From positions 124,001 to 188,000 of the forward strand of contig CAKNEZ010000012.1 in NCBI GenBank assembly GCA_930367205.1: DNA of 64,000 nucleotides, given 5' to 3'. The notes under the pieces were generated by a model, which was not told the origin of the DNA, did no database searches, and worked only from the letters and a program-made list of their open reading frames with translations. A program made the translations under genes and the position numbers. The DNA comes from Acanthosoma haemorrhoidale. Taxonomy: Eukaryota; Arthropoda; Insecta; Hemiptera; Acanthosomatidae. Positions 52,301 through 64,000 of the stretch are shown here, one piece after another; the stretch's first letter is position 1; each line of letters begins with the position of its first letter.

Positions 52301-55300
52301 TTAGATCCAGAGAAGCTGCAAGTTGCTAAACAAGAATTTCAGAGCATGCTCAACAATGGAATTATCCGAGCTTCCAGTTCACAATGGGCAAACCCTCTAC
52401 ACATAGTGACGAAAAAAAATGGCCAATGGCAAGTATGTGGAGACTATAGAAGATTAAATGACAGGACACTACCCGATAGGTACCCCATTCCGAGGATAGA
52501 TGATGTAAGTCAAATTCTTCTAAATAAATCAATTTTCTCAAAATTACACCTTTGCCAAGCTTACTATCAAATACCTCTTAATGAAGAAGATAAACAAAAA
52601 ACAGCCCTGATTACGCCCTTTGGATTGTATGAATTTAATGTGATGCCATTTTGACTGCGCAATGCGCCTAGTACGTTCCAACGTTTTATTAATGAAGTTT
52701 TGAGAGGACTGGATTTTTGTTTCCCATATTTGGATGATATACTCATTGCCTCTGCAAATGCTGAAGAACATAATCATCACTTATCACAAGTATTTCAACG
52801 ACTCAGCCACTACGGTCTCCGGATTAACATCAGTAAATCTGAGTTTGGTTTGGAAAATATAATTTTTCTTGGTTACCTTATTTCGTCAAATGGTACACAC
52901 AATTTTGGTTTACTAATTGATCTAAAAAACAAAAAACTTATTGATAACAGTACAAAGCTCACTGTTACAGGTGAAGTAGTTACAATCAAGGAAATGGAAT
53001 CATTGAGTTCTTTCAAAGCCACCTGTCAATTCTCACATCTGTTAACCAATTTTCCAGATTTAACCAAACCATTTTCATTGAAGGTAAATGCCAAGCATGA
53101 TGTAAGGCACCACATTGTCACTTGTGATGGACCGCCTGTTTTTAGCAAGCCAAGAAGATTAGATCCAGAGAAGCTGCAAGTTGCTAAACAAGAATTTCAG
53201 AGCATGCTCAACAATGGAATTATCTGAGCTTCCAGTTCACAATGGGCAAACCCTCTACACATAGTGACGAAGAAAAATGGCCAATGGCAAGTATGTGGAG
53301 ACTATAGAAGATTAAATGACAGGACACTACCCGATAGGTACCCCATTCCGAGGATAGATGATGTAAGTCAAATTCTTCTAAATAAATCAATTTTCTCAAA
53401 ATTACACCTTTGCCAAGCTTACTATCAAATACCTCTTAATGAAGAAGATAAACAAAAAACAGCCCTGATTACGCCCTTTGGATTGTATGAATTTAATGTG
53501 ATGCCATTTTGACTGCGCAATGCGCCTAGTACGTTCCAACGTTTTATTAATGAAGTTTTGAGAGGACTGGATTTTTGTTTCCCATATTTGGATGATATAC
53601 TCATTGCCTCTGCAAATGCTGAAGAACATAATCATCACTTATCACAAGTATTTCAACGACTCAGCCACTACGGTCTCCGGATTAACATCAGTAAATCTGA
53701 GTTTGGTTTGGAAAATATAATTTTTCTTGGTTACCTTATTTCGTCAAATGGTACACACAATTTTGGTTTACTAATTGATCTAAAAAACAAAAAACTTATT
53801 GATAACAGTACAAAGCTCACTGTTACAGGTGAAGTAGTTACAATCAAGGAAATGGAATCATTGAGTTCTTTCAAAGCCACCTGTCAATTCTCACATCTGT
53901 TAACCAATTTTCCAGATTTAACCAAACCATTTTCATTGAAGGTAAATGCCAAGCATGATGTAAGGCACCACATTGTCACTTGTGATGGACCGCCTGTTTT
54001 TAGCAAGCCAAGAAGATTAGATCCAGAGAAGCTGCAAGTTGCTAAACAAGAATTTCAGAGCATGCTCAACAATGGAATTATCCGAGCTTCCAGTTCACAA
54101 TGGGCAAACCCTCTACACATAGTGACGAAAAAAAATGGCCAATGGCAAGTATGTGGAGACTATAGAAGATTAAATGACAGGACACTACCCGATAGGTACC
54201 CCATTCCGAGGATAGATGATGTAAGTCAAATTCTTCTAAATAAATCAATTTTCTCAAAATTACACCTTTGCCAAGCTTACTATCAAATACCTCTTAATGA
54301 AGAAGATAAACAAAAAACAGCCCTGATTACGCCCTTTGGATTGTATGAATTTAATGTGATGCCATTTTGACTGCGCAATGCGCCTAGTACGTTCCAACGT
54401 TTTATTAATGAAGTTTTGAGAGGACTGGATTTTTGTTTCCCATATTTGGATGATATACTCATTGCCTCTGCAAATGCTGAAGAACATAATCATCACTTAT
54501 CACAAGTATTTCAACGACTCAGCCACTACGGTCTCCGGATTAACATCAGTAAATCTGAGTTTGGTTTGGAAAATATAATTTTTCTTGGTTACCTTATTTC
54601 GTCAAATGGTACACACAATTTTGGTTTACTAATTGATCTAAAAAACAAAAAACTTATTGATAACAGTACAAAGCTCACTGTTACAGGTGAAGTAGTTACA
54701 ATCAAGGAAATGGAATCATTGAGTTCTTTCAAAGCCACCTGTCAATTCTCACATCTGTTAACCAATTTTCCAGATTTAACCAAACCATTTTCATTGAAGG
54801 TAAATGCCAAGCATGATGTAAGGCACCACATTGTCACTTGTGATGGACCGCCTGTTTTTAGCAAGCCAAGAAGATTAGATCCAGAGAAGCTGCAAGTTGC
54901 TAAACAAGAATTTCAGAGCATGCTCAACAATGGAATTATCCGAGCTTCCAGTTCACAATGGGCAAACCCTCTACACATAGTGACGAAAAAAAATGGCCAA
55001 TGGCAAGTATGTGGAGACTATAGAAGATTAAATGACAGGACACTACCCGATAGGTACCCCATTCCGAGGATAGATGATGTAAGTCAAATTCTTCTAAATA
55101 AATCAATTTTCTCAAAATTACACCTTTGCCAAGCTTACTATCAAATACCTCTTAATGAAGAAGATAAACAAAAAACAGCCCTGATTACGCCCTTTGGATT
55201 GTATGAATTTAATGTGATGCCATTTTGACTGCGCAATGCGCCTAGTACGTTCCAACGTTTTATTAATGAAGTTTTGAGAGGACTGGATTTTTGTTTCCCA

Positions 55301-57425
55301 TATTTGGATGATATACTCATTGCCTCTGCAAATGCTGAAGAACATAATCATCACTTATCACAAGTATTTCAACGACTCAGCCACTACGGTCTCCGGATTA
55401 ACATCAGTAAATCTGAGTTTGGTTTGGAAAATATAATTTTTCTTGGTTACCTTATTTCGTCAAATGGTACAAAACCTGATCCTGACAGAGTGAGTGCCAT
55501 TGTCAACTATGATTTACCAAGAACTATAAAACGCCTAAGGTCTTACTTAGGAATGCTGAACTTCTATCGCAGGCATCTACATCATGCTGCAGGCAATTTA
55601 GCAAATCTCACTAATTTTCTTAAGGGTGCTAAGAAAAATGATAAAACTAAGATTGTATGGACACCAGAAACTATTGAAGATTTTCAACAGAGCAAACAAG
55701 CCTTAACATACCACTGTTAACATTACTCTGTACTTAACATAGCTCTGTTAACATACCCAAATCCTAATTGTGAATTCTCACTGTAGATGCATCTGACTGG
55801 GCAGCTGGAGCTGCTCTGCAACAATGGGAAAATAGTTCATGGATACCTATTGGATTTTTTTCCAAATAGTTTTCTGAAACACAGTGCAAATACTCTACAT
55901 ATGACCGAGAACTTACAGCTATTCATATGCCAATCAAGTACTTTAAATATTTGTTGGAGGGAAGGTCATTTGTAATATATACAGATCATAAGCCTTTGAT
56001 TTGTGCATTGAAACAAAAGAACGACAAAGCATCCCCTCGCCAACTTCGACAATTGCAATATATTTCCCAGTTCACAACAACCTTGGTTCATGTTTCAGGA
56101 AAAAACAATATGATTGCAGCTTACATGTCTCGACTAGAAGAATGCTCTGCAATTGATTTCACCCAAATAGCAGAAGCGCAAACACATGATGAAGAACTAC
56201 AACAACTGCGTACTTCTGCAAATATTGGATTGATTTTCAAATCCTACCCTCTTGAAAACGGAAGCCAATTATGGTGTGATGTTTCAACAAAGGAAATTAG
56301 ACCGTATATTCCAAAAGATTTTCGTTATAATGTATTCAAACATTATCATAATATGTCACACCCTGGAATCAGATCTACGGCTAAGCTGATATGTTCGAAG
56401 ACAGTTTGGATAAACATGAAAAATAATTTGCGCTCATGGGCAAATGCCTGTATCGCATGCCAAAAAAGCAAAGTATCCAGACATGTGAAGACACAACTTC
56501 AGAAAGATTTGCCACTGTTCATATAGATATAATTGGACCCCTGCCACCATCTGAAGAATACACCCATTGTTTAACATGTATCGACCGATTTACTGGATGG
56601 ACTGAAGTTATTCCCTTGAAAGAGACACCAGCTGAAAACGTTGCACGGAATTTCTACCAACATTGGATCTGTCGGTTTGGAACACCTGCTACTATAATTG
56701 CTGATCAAGGCAAACAATTTAAATGTGAAATATTTAAATCATTGACATCAATCTGTGGAATAAAACTAAACCATACAACTGCGTACCACCCGCAGTCAAA
56801 TGGAAAGATCGAGCGTTTTCACCGAGTGCTGAAGTCAGCCATCAAAGCTCACGGAAAACAACAGTGGACACAAGTGATTCCAACTATTCTTTTAGGCGTA
56901 CGAACTTGTCTAAATGAAGATGCGTCAGCGACCATAGCAGAGATGGTATACGGAGTACCGTTGAGACTTCCAGGTGACTTCTTTGAGACTCCCAGGGCCA
57001 CTTCGGATATACCAACATTCATCAGCATGCTGCGCCAGCAAATTGACTGCCTGCGCCCAAGACCGGTGGAACACAAAAACAGGACTACTACCTTTATCCA
57101 TAAAGACTTATCAAAGGCGACACACGTCTTTGTTAGAGTCGATCGGGTAAGGGCAAGTTTGGAAAAGCCTTATGAAGGCCCATTTCTTGTCATTCGACGA
57201 GCAGAAGTGAAGTACTACTCATTAAATATCAAGGGTAAAGAAGTAAATGTATCGCTTGACCGGTTAAAGCCAGCGCATCTGTTGTGTGATGACAGTGATT
57301 CGGCACGGGAGCAATCTATTGGTTCACCTGCAGATGAACCGGAGGATCCTGGGCAGCCTGAAGCAACTTTGAAGAAGACGCGTTCGGGAAGAGTAGTGCA
57401 TTTTCCCTCGCGATTTCGAACGTAA
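49383..57425 (+). pseudogene. pol: Ty3 element 3 pol with seven-fold internal tandem duplication
   Basis: A protease start with the active site (RFLVDSGADVST) is cut off at 49463, where it is joined to RT sequence, so the second half of the protease is missing. Seven 858-bp units follow, each encoding FGLLIDLKNKKL, VCGDYRRLNDRT and YLDD (PYLDDILIAS) and each holding the same TGA at MPF-stop-LRNAP. After 55469 come the RT connection (SYLGMLNFYRR), RNase H (TVDASDWAAGAALQQ-like, YTDHKPLICAL), the integrase HHCC (CIACQKSK) and DDE (HIDIIGPLPP, IADQGKQF, GKIERFHRVL). Breaks occur near 55720, 55880 and 56510. The element is not functional. Confidence 0.92.
49464..55469 (+). repeat. Seven near-identical 858-bp tandem repeats
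   Basis: Units begin at 49464, 50322, 51180, 52038, 52896, 53754 and 54612. Each is 858 bp (286 codons), so the reading frame is kept across every junction. The joint has a 2-bp CA overlap between parent sequences. Few differences are visible: GAAGAAAAA versus GAAAAAAAA (G in units 2 and 5), AGGC for AGTC in unit 3, and TATCTGAGCT for TATCCGAGCT in unit 5. Confidence 0.97.
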
Positions 57426-57448
57426 CACAGTTACTGGGGGGAGAGTGA

Positions 57449-57614
57449 TGTGGCGGCTGGCATTGATTGGTATCCATAGAGACCGCCAAATAAATAACCT
57501 ACAACACATGTGTGTGTAAAAAAGATATGTAAATTTGTACCTTGTGTTCTGTCCTAAAATATAAAAGTTATGTAATGTATTGTGAGTTTTACAAATGTGT
57601 AAAACCCCACTACA
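57449..57614 (+). repeat. Ty3 element 3, 3' LTR
   Basis: A purine tract (ACTGGGGGGAGAG, about 57433-57445) precedes TGTGGCGGCTGG. The LTR is 166 bp and ends CCCCACTACA. It contains CCTAAAATATAAAAG, a likely TATA region that is missing from the 5' LTR. Confidence 0.9.
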
Positions 57615-57654
57615 ATTGGTGACCCCGACGTGATCGTGAGTGATATATGAAATT
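57615..57654 (+). repeat. Second copy of PBS and leader after the 3' LTR
   Basis: Right after the 3' LTR the primer-binding site and leader of the same element start again and run to the first gag codons (ATGAAATTA), then stop at an A-run. Internal sequence following the 3' LTR means a second element copy was once joined in tandem and has been lost. Confidence 0.85.
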
Positions 57655-59569
57655 AAAAAAAAAAAAAAAAAAAAAAAAGCTATGTATATATAGCTAGTTT
57701 AGGATTTGTAAATATATTATTAGAGGTGTTTCTTTTCTCTTTACTTTAGTTTTGTGTTTTCTTCTTTCTTTTTTATATATCATTATCATGTGTTTTTTTT
57801 TTGAGAATAAATGGAACAAAACAGAATAACCGAAAGTGCGCTGACCGGTGCAACAATCCCATTGCATCGGAATACGCGCACCACAGGCTACGTAACCCCA
57901 TGAGCCCGCTTCACGGGCTTGTGGGGCTAGCCCGATTGAGGCTCAGCCTCAGGTAGGGGGGGAAAAAAAAGAAAAAAAAAAAAAGTTATACCTGAATATT
58001 TTCCCATCCTATTTCATCAAACTAAATAATTTAATGTTATAATTTATAGTATGTACTATATGTTGGGACTTTTGTGGACTATAACTATGAGACGATTAAA
58101 ATGAGATAATTGAAATCGTGTTGAAAATCCCAGTTTCAGATGAAGTGATGGTATTTTGCGTTGAAGTATTTCAGGAGCACAATGAAGGTGTTAAGAAAAA
58201 AATGCCTCATTCTGCCATACGAAGTTTTGTACCGAATTAAACTTCTTTACTCCCTGCCTAATGACATAAGTTTGAAATTTTTCTGGCAAATCACGTCATT
58301 AAGTGAATTTTCAATAAGTGGCCGGAGGTACAAGTAATTAACGTACACGGTCCTAAAAGCAGTCACTGCGTCAAGTTCATAACATGTTCTTGGAAGGAAG
58401 GCAACAATCTGAGCGTATTTTAGTTGGTCTTGTTAGATATTTGCCTGGAAGTTTTGATTGTTATTTAAGTGAGTTACTGACTTGAATAGGATATTCACGT
58501 TCGCAAGCCTACTCTACATTTGTAACACGAGTTATCTTTTTATTATCTTTTTTTTGTAACGCTTCTTTTAGTGATTTTTTATTGAAAGCTAGGAGAAAGC
58601 CTGATTTTTATATCTTATTAGAGTGATTAACTTAGCATATAAATCCATCGCTACCGACTGGTTCAAGACAAGCCATCCTTTGGGGATCAGAGGGGGCCGA
58701 CCAGCCACTCTGGGAAATAAGGGCCGGTCACCGAGGAGTCCCGAGTGTAATTAGCACGATACGCGAATATTCTCCCAGGCAATGCTTCAACGCTGAAATG
58801 CTGAAGCAGATCAATCGCAATTCACAGTTATCCGACTGATTTTACTTGATCATCGAATATGATGATTTATATTCGAATATTAATACATAGTAAAGTATGC
58901 CAACTGTTTATTCCTTTACTGCCGATCTCAATGGGAATTCGGGTTAACGATACATTTCCAACTATGCGATGACACATTGCCAATCAATTATATTCGAGTA
59001 CATTAAATCACTAATAACCGTTGTTTAGGAAGGAAAATATCTACTACTGATACCGTATCTACAGGATACCAGGAATTGTCGAAAGTCCGATTTCGGGTAG
59101 ATCTAGGTTAGTTCTGATTCCTCGTTATGGGGAAAATTTTCCTTGTTCGCAAATCATAATATGTTGATACAAACAAACTACTTGTCACCAGTTATTATTC
59201 AGCTTCAGATATTCGTGGCTGGAATCTCCAGGTTTATTATTTTGAAACTATTATTCTATTTATTTTGTTTTATTGAACATGGGTTCCCTATATGTGATAG
59301 CCAGAGTGCCTCTAAACAGAAATGACAGGTGCACCATTATATGTAAACCCTTCGCACACTTTCCGGAAACACTCCACGGACACAAAAACCCACTGATACA
59401 AGGGCTATTTACACCTGACTTACCTGGTAACATTTCATAACAAAGTGCATTCCCTTGTTGCCAGTCAATTAACAAAGTTAAAACAATAAAATAAAAGAAG
59501 TATATCGTATGTATAATTAAAATAAAAATTTGAATACTTCGTTGTGAATCGGTTAAAAATAGAAAAATA
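57655..59569. repeat. Tandem segment, copy 2, distal and terminal blocks
   Basis: Matches 42839-43920, 44353-44654 and 45673-46199 of copy 1. The hairpin at 57896-57926 with the adjacent GAGGCTCAGCCTC is conserved. The 929-bp Ty3 fragment of copy 1 is absent. No genes are recognised. Confidence 0.8.
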
Positions 59570-60319
59570 AATGGGTTACTCAAGAATTAGCTCGCTCTGG
59601 CTAAACGAGTGTCAGTTAACGTACAAGACAGATTTTATTGTTCTATACGTGAAAATATTAACAATTTTCTATTGAATTATTTTTGAATATGCCTTTTAGT
59701 AATAAATATCCTCTTTCCTTTTTAAATGACAATTTGTTTTATAGATGTACTTGTAATATTTTGTCGGTGTACTCATATGAATGTGCATACATTTATAACA
59801 CTGTTTACTGGATACTAGACTATATATAAAAAAAAACAAGATTTCTGTTTTAGCTTATTGAGTTATACGTATCAGTTTGATATATCAAAATTTTTTGATC
59901 ATTAATCGATTTTAAGGTAGTTGACTAAGTGAAAATAATCAATTGTCACTACCGACCGGTTACGACACTAGAGTCATCCCTATTAAGTAGAATGGGGAGA
60001 GTCCCAACTCACCCTCAGGACACCCTCCCTTACTGCTTGTAAAAACAACCGCCAGAGTGCACCGCAGGCATAGGTACCACCTATACCTCAATTTCCACAT
60101 CGTTTTATTTGATTGGGGGATTTTCTCTCGTTATAGTCAAGTTAAAATCACATTTAGAAGTTTTTATTACCATTGTATATGAAGTGAGCAACAATATATT
60201 GACGACTTAAGGCATTAAAATTAATTGTTTGTGCCCTAGTGTCCTTGTAACGTACCTTACTTCCCGGAATTTTCGTCTGCCCTGATTTGATAACTTACCG
60301 AATTTGCGATAATTGGATT
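59570..60319. repeat. Tandem segment, copy 3, left block
   Basis: Matches the left blocks at 30637 and 46200. It ends with TAATTGGATT at 60310-60319, after which LINE copy 2 starts, i.e. the same insertion position as LINE copy 1. Confidence 0.85.
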
Positions 60320-60661
60320 CATGCATTGGTCCACGGCTATTTACATACTCTGCTTTGTGTGAACCAGAATGAGGCTTCTTACTAGTTCATTGATCGAGTA
60401 AGGACGTGTTTGAGTTGGTGCGCTTTTGCGATTTTAAAGATTTTAAAGTTTAACATCCTCAAATGTATGTGCGTTATTAACAATTGACTATCATTGTTAA
60501 CAACGATAGTTTAGAGTGTATTGCACCAGACGCTGTTAGAAGATTGTTACAGCAGTGGAGTGGGAGGAATCTGCAGTGAGATCACAAAGATAAGTGCTGA
60601 CTACTTATTATTACTTACGTACTTATTATTTATTATAGTTTTTTCGGACTGCGGTCCAGAC
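60320..60661 (+). other. LINE copy 2 5'UTR
   Basis: Non-coding. The first 110 bp are not shared with copy 1; from about 60430 onward the two 5'UTRs align (GTGCGTTATTAACAATTGAC, GCACCAGACGCTGTTAGAAG). Confidence 0.65.
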
Positions 60662-61872
60662 ATGGGGAAGGTGAAAAACCCCAGAGTTTTTAACATGGAG
60701 ATTTCCCATGAGGAAACTGAATCTCCAGACAGCCCGGCTCCCGAGCCCTCCCAAGGGGTATTTATTAATCCCAAGGGAGTATGTAGAAACCGTACTCTCC
60801 CCCAGGCCCCTGAGGTTAAAACGTCCAACACTTTTACCCCCCTTATCACAGCTCAACCAGAGGCCAGCACATCGGCCGCCCCTGCAGCCCCCAAATCGCC
60901 AGCCCCCCTAATATTAGGTCGCATCAACAGTTACGACCTAACCCGTCTGCTTACCTAACACGGCGTGAGAAACTTTAGGATCTCACAAACACAACAGGAC
61001 ACTAAAGTCCTGTGCCATGCTGTCTCTGACTACCAAAGAGCAGCTGCAGTGTTAAGAGAAATAAATCTTCCTTTCCACACCTTTGCCCTCCGCGGGACAA
61101 AGCAAAACAAGAAATTTTCGCTCCACGGATTCGATCTAATGCACCCGATCGACGATATAAAAGCCGAAGTTCAACAACTCGGTAATATAATCGATGTTTA
61201 TCGATTAAGGCGCTCCGACCATAACGGTGCCAAAACTGAGATCGAGCCGATCCTCGTTATCACAGATCATACCTTAACTCAAGCTATGATCAAGCAAATC
61301 GGCCACATAAAGAACGTGCTCTTCCGTGTGAGCACATTTCATGACAAAAGGGGCATTCCTATGTGCCTCAACTGCCAGGAGTACGGCCACACCAGGCGGT
61401 ACTGCTTTAAGCAGGCAAAATGTGTGAGGTGTAGCCAGCCTCACGAAACTAAAGACTGCCCAAGGGACACCTCAATTCCCCTGAAATGCGCGAATTGCGG
61501 GGGTAACCACGTTGCCTCCTTTCAACAGTGCCCCCACAGACTGCAGCTCCTACAGGCCACTGAAAATAGAAAGCAGGTTAAAAATAACACAGCCGGGCCG
61601 AGAATGGCCAGATATCAGCCTGCCCCCCCCCACCTCGTCAGACAGCGTCATATGCCCAGATGGCATCAGGTAGCACCAGGGCTCCGGAAGTACACCCAGA
61701 GCCCCTACCACAGCAAAATAATAATAATAATAACAACTACGCCCCGATGGGCATAATGAATACGTTAGGTAGCATGATGAACATGCTCAGTGGTATGACA
61801 ACCGCAATGAACAAACTATCAGAGGCGGTAACCGAAATGATGAGAGATTACAGAAAACCCGCATCTAAATGA
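60662..61872 (+). pseudogene. Jockey-type LINE copy 2, ORF1
   Basis: ATG 60662 opens the same N-terminal domain as copy 1. A TAA at about 60956 (GAA in copy 1) truncates it, but the frame continues with RNFRISQTQQDTKV, IDVYRLRRSDHNGAKTE and intact zinc knuckles CLNCQEYGHTRRYC, CVRCSQPHETKDC and CANCGGNHVASFQQC. A homopolymer C indel near 61622-61630 changes the frame before the C-terminal Asn run. ORF1 ends at TGA 61870-61872, overlapping the ORF2 start as ATGA. Confidence 0.85.
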
Positions 61873-63775
61873 GTGGGCACTCAATTTTAAATTACAACGT
61901 CTGCGGCATTACGCCCAAACAAGCCAACGTAGAAGTAATTCTACGGTGCCACACCCCAGACGTTGTCGTCCTCACAAATACCCGGCTGAAGAAAATCCAC
62001 TTCTGCCGCTTCCCGGGTTATACTGTTTACCATCAAGACACCGAAACTACCACAGGAGGAGTAGCGGTGTTAGTCAGAATCGGTATACCCTGTAGGAGAC
62101 TGCCCCCCCCCCCCGTCAACCTAGGCCCCAATCAATTTATTGTAACGCTCCAACTACGGCTCACGAAGAATACCATTGTGTCAGGAGTCTATAGAAGACC
62201 GAGAGCCGCCTGTGACCCGTACAAGCGTCTGCTCATGACCGAAGACACGTCATTGTGGGTGACCTAAATGCAAACCACAGCTGGTGGAGTAGTACTAGGG
62301 CAAACGGCCTAGGCCGCTATATTACTAAAACTCCATTTACGGTAATCCACCCAGGATTGCCAACCTTCCGTCATTTTGCTTTCCCAGACATCATTCGGAG
62401 AACAACCGGCAAGAAATCACCAGGGCAGGATTCGATCCAGAACATCCTTTTGAAGCAGCTGCCGAGGAAAGGAATCTCGTTCATAACTAACATCTTCAAC
62501 TCCTGCTTCAGGCTTCGTTATTTCCCTCAGAACTGGAAACATGCAGTAGTGATCCCTCTACCAGCAAAGAGTGGATATGAGCCATCTCATTACCACCCCA
62601 TAAGTCTGCTGACTCAACTCTCAAAGCTGTTCGAGAGAGTCATCCACACACATCTCTCCGGGCACTGCGAGTCAGAAGAAATCTTCCCATCGGAGCAGAC
62701 TGGTTTCAGCACAGGCTTAAGTGCGAATAACAACCTGGTGAGGTTGCAACACCACGTCGCTTCGAACGTCCGAAGCAACAGAGCTACCGCAATGATTTCT
62801 CTGGACTGTTCGAAAGCCTTCGACTCTGTGGACCACTACATCCTGCTCCAGCGTCTGAGGGAATATGAATTCTCGGATCAGCTGCAGAACCTGATGAGAT
62901 CCTACCTTACAGGCAGAACTTTTTCGGTTCGTATAGGCACTACGACCACGACCCGAAGAAACTACTCTGCCGGTGTCCCCCAAGGATCGGTGCTAGGCCC
63001 GTTGCTGTTCAACATTTATACCGCCCACATCGTAGGAGCCTCGTACTCCAACTGCGAGGTATCCGCGTACGCGGACGATATAGGTGTCTACAGCACTAGC
63101 ATCAATCCCTCCAGAGCCCTGAAATTCGCTGAGAGCGCCAGTCAACAAATTGCCGAGAAACGCGATGCCGTCTACATTAAAGTCAATCCGGCCAAGACGG
63201 AAGGAATAATATTTAGTTACAAATCCGGAAAAAAGAAGCTCCCTAAATCCTTCGTGTTAGACGGCAAAGAAGTCCTTGTAAGCAACAAGCTGTGCTACCT
63301 CGGAATTACCCTCGGTAGGCACTTGTCGTTCACAACGCACCTCGGCAGGAAATTAAAAAGCGTTAGGAAGAAATTCTTCAGCCTCGGACACCTACTTCAC
63401 AGCCCGGCTCTATCAGTACGCCTCAAGCTGCTGATATACCAGAGCGTCCTAAGACCTGCATTGATGTATGGAACCCCTCTCTACAAGTATTTGACTCCTA
63501 ACACTCTCCTAACGCTCCAGCAATTTCAGAATAGAGTTCTACACACCTCCCTCAAACACACCCCGTTCGACCGTATGAAGGCAGATGAAATCCACAAAAA
63601 ATTCGAAGTGCTCACTATCCAAGATTTTATCAAGAGAAGGCACATCAAATTTTTTGACTCCCTAAGACATAGCCATAACCCACTATTCTCCGACCTTCAG
63701 CCACCACCAATGCCCGTCAGATGGAAGCACTGCTGGGCCGCCGAAGCCTGGAGAATGAAAGACATCATTGACTGA
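61869..63775 (+). pseudogene. Jockey-type LINE copy 2, ORF2 with 719-bp internal deletion
   Basis: ATG 61869 starts the endonuclease (ILNYNVCGITPKQANVEV). A frame change near 62235 precedes GDLNANHSWWSS. At about 62390 the endonuclease is joined directly to RT (AFPD to IIRRTTGKKSPGQDS), removing what copy 1 has at about 33696-34414. RT is otherwise well kept, with SLDCSKAFDSVDHY, AGVPQGSVLGPLLFN and the catalytic YADD (VSAYADDIGVYS), and the C-terminal domain ends at 63775. Copy 2 thus keeps the RT core that copy 1 lost, and copy 1 keeps the part deleted here. Confidence 0.9.
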
Positions 63776-64000
63776 CCGACCTACACCTAGCCGAGAGATC
63801 GAGGCCGATCTCCCGGCCGACTCAACCGACGCCACATTACCCCATCTACCTGTGTAAGCAGGCTTGACCTTCCGGCCGATTAGGCCGACTCATTTCAGGC
63901 CCCTGGTGGGGCGGCCGGCCAGGCTTCGCCTGGCCCACTGCAAGCCATTGCCTAGGCTCAATCCTTGGTAGACTCTCACTACCTTCCTGACTCCATCCGC
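63776..64000 (+). other. LINE copy 2 3'UTR (runs off the window)
   Basis: The same GC-rich 3'UTR as 35867-36100, with the CCGGCCGATTAGGCCG palindrome. The window ends inside it. Confidence 0.8.

Noticed and set aside
49464..55469. CRISPR-like or satellite array
   Set aside because: Units are 858 bp, contiguous and coding (RT with YLDD); there are no spacers and the context is a Ty3 element.

Overview
The window is arthropod-like nuclear DNA (short GT-AG introns, arthropod-type Ty3, BEL/Pao and jockey-superfamily elements) with no host gene, rRNA or tRNA that I can recognise. Two parts stand out: an apparently uninterrupted adintovirus/Polinton-type virus at 1-9.8 kb, and a 54-kb mosaic of transposons and local duplications.

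1-9.8 kb: a Polinton (Maverick)/adintovirus-like block. Left to right: a spliced small OB-fold-like gene and two unknown small genes (+); a leftward late-type cluster (protein with a C-terminal BIR-like zinc site, double-jelly-roll major capsid, tiny basic protein, penton-like minor capsid, adenain-like protease, PLA2-domain protein); a short divergent promoter; then a rightward cluster (FtsK/A32-type packaging ATPase, conserved Polinton accessory protein, fiber-like protein with three tail-fibre-type repeats, retrovirus-like integrase with a chromodomain, and the 3' part of a dUTPase). No DNA polymerase B or terminal inverted repeat is visible, so the element probably continues left of base 1. 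The protease has no usable ATG and follows the PLA2 gene in frame through one UGA-CUA, a known leaky-stop context.

9.8-30.6 kb: AT-rich tandem repeats, a GC-rich hairpin, a broken BEL/Pao gag, a reversed jockey fragment, a Ty3 element with a clear -1 slippery site at the gag/pol overlap (one nonsense codon, one G-run frameshift, 3' end lost), a broken jockey-type LINE, two copies each of repeats Q and R around a unique small ORF, and a decayed Ty3 integrase plus LTR.

30.6-64 kb: three tandem copies of one ancestral segment (starting near 30.64, 46.2 and 59.55 kb). They differ by later insertions: a jockey-type LINE sits at the same target site in copies 1 and 3 while copy 2 keeps the empty site; an RNase H-bearing LOA/I-like LINE with an 11-bp target duplication sits in copy 1 with its empty site in copy 2; a 929-bp Ty3 LTR/leader piece flanked by 89-bp perfect repeats is in copy 1; and a Ty3 element in copy 2 contains seven in-frame tandem copies of an 858-bp protease/RT segment. 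Thus the viral genes probably work together as a virion-making set, while everything to the right is decaying mobile DNA in different states of rearrangement.
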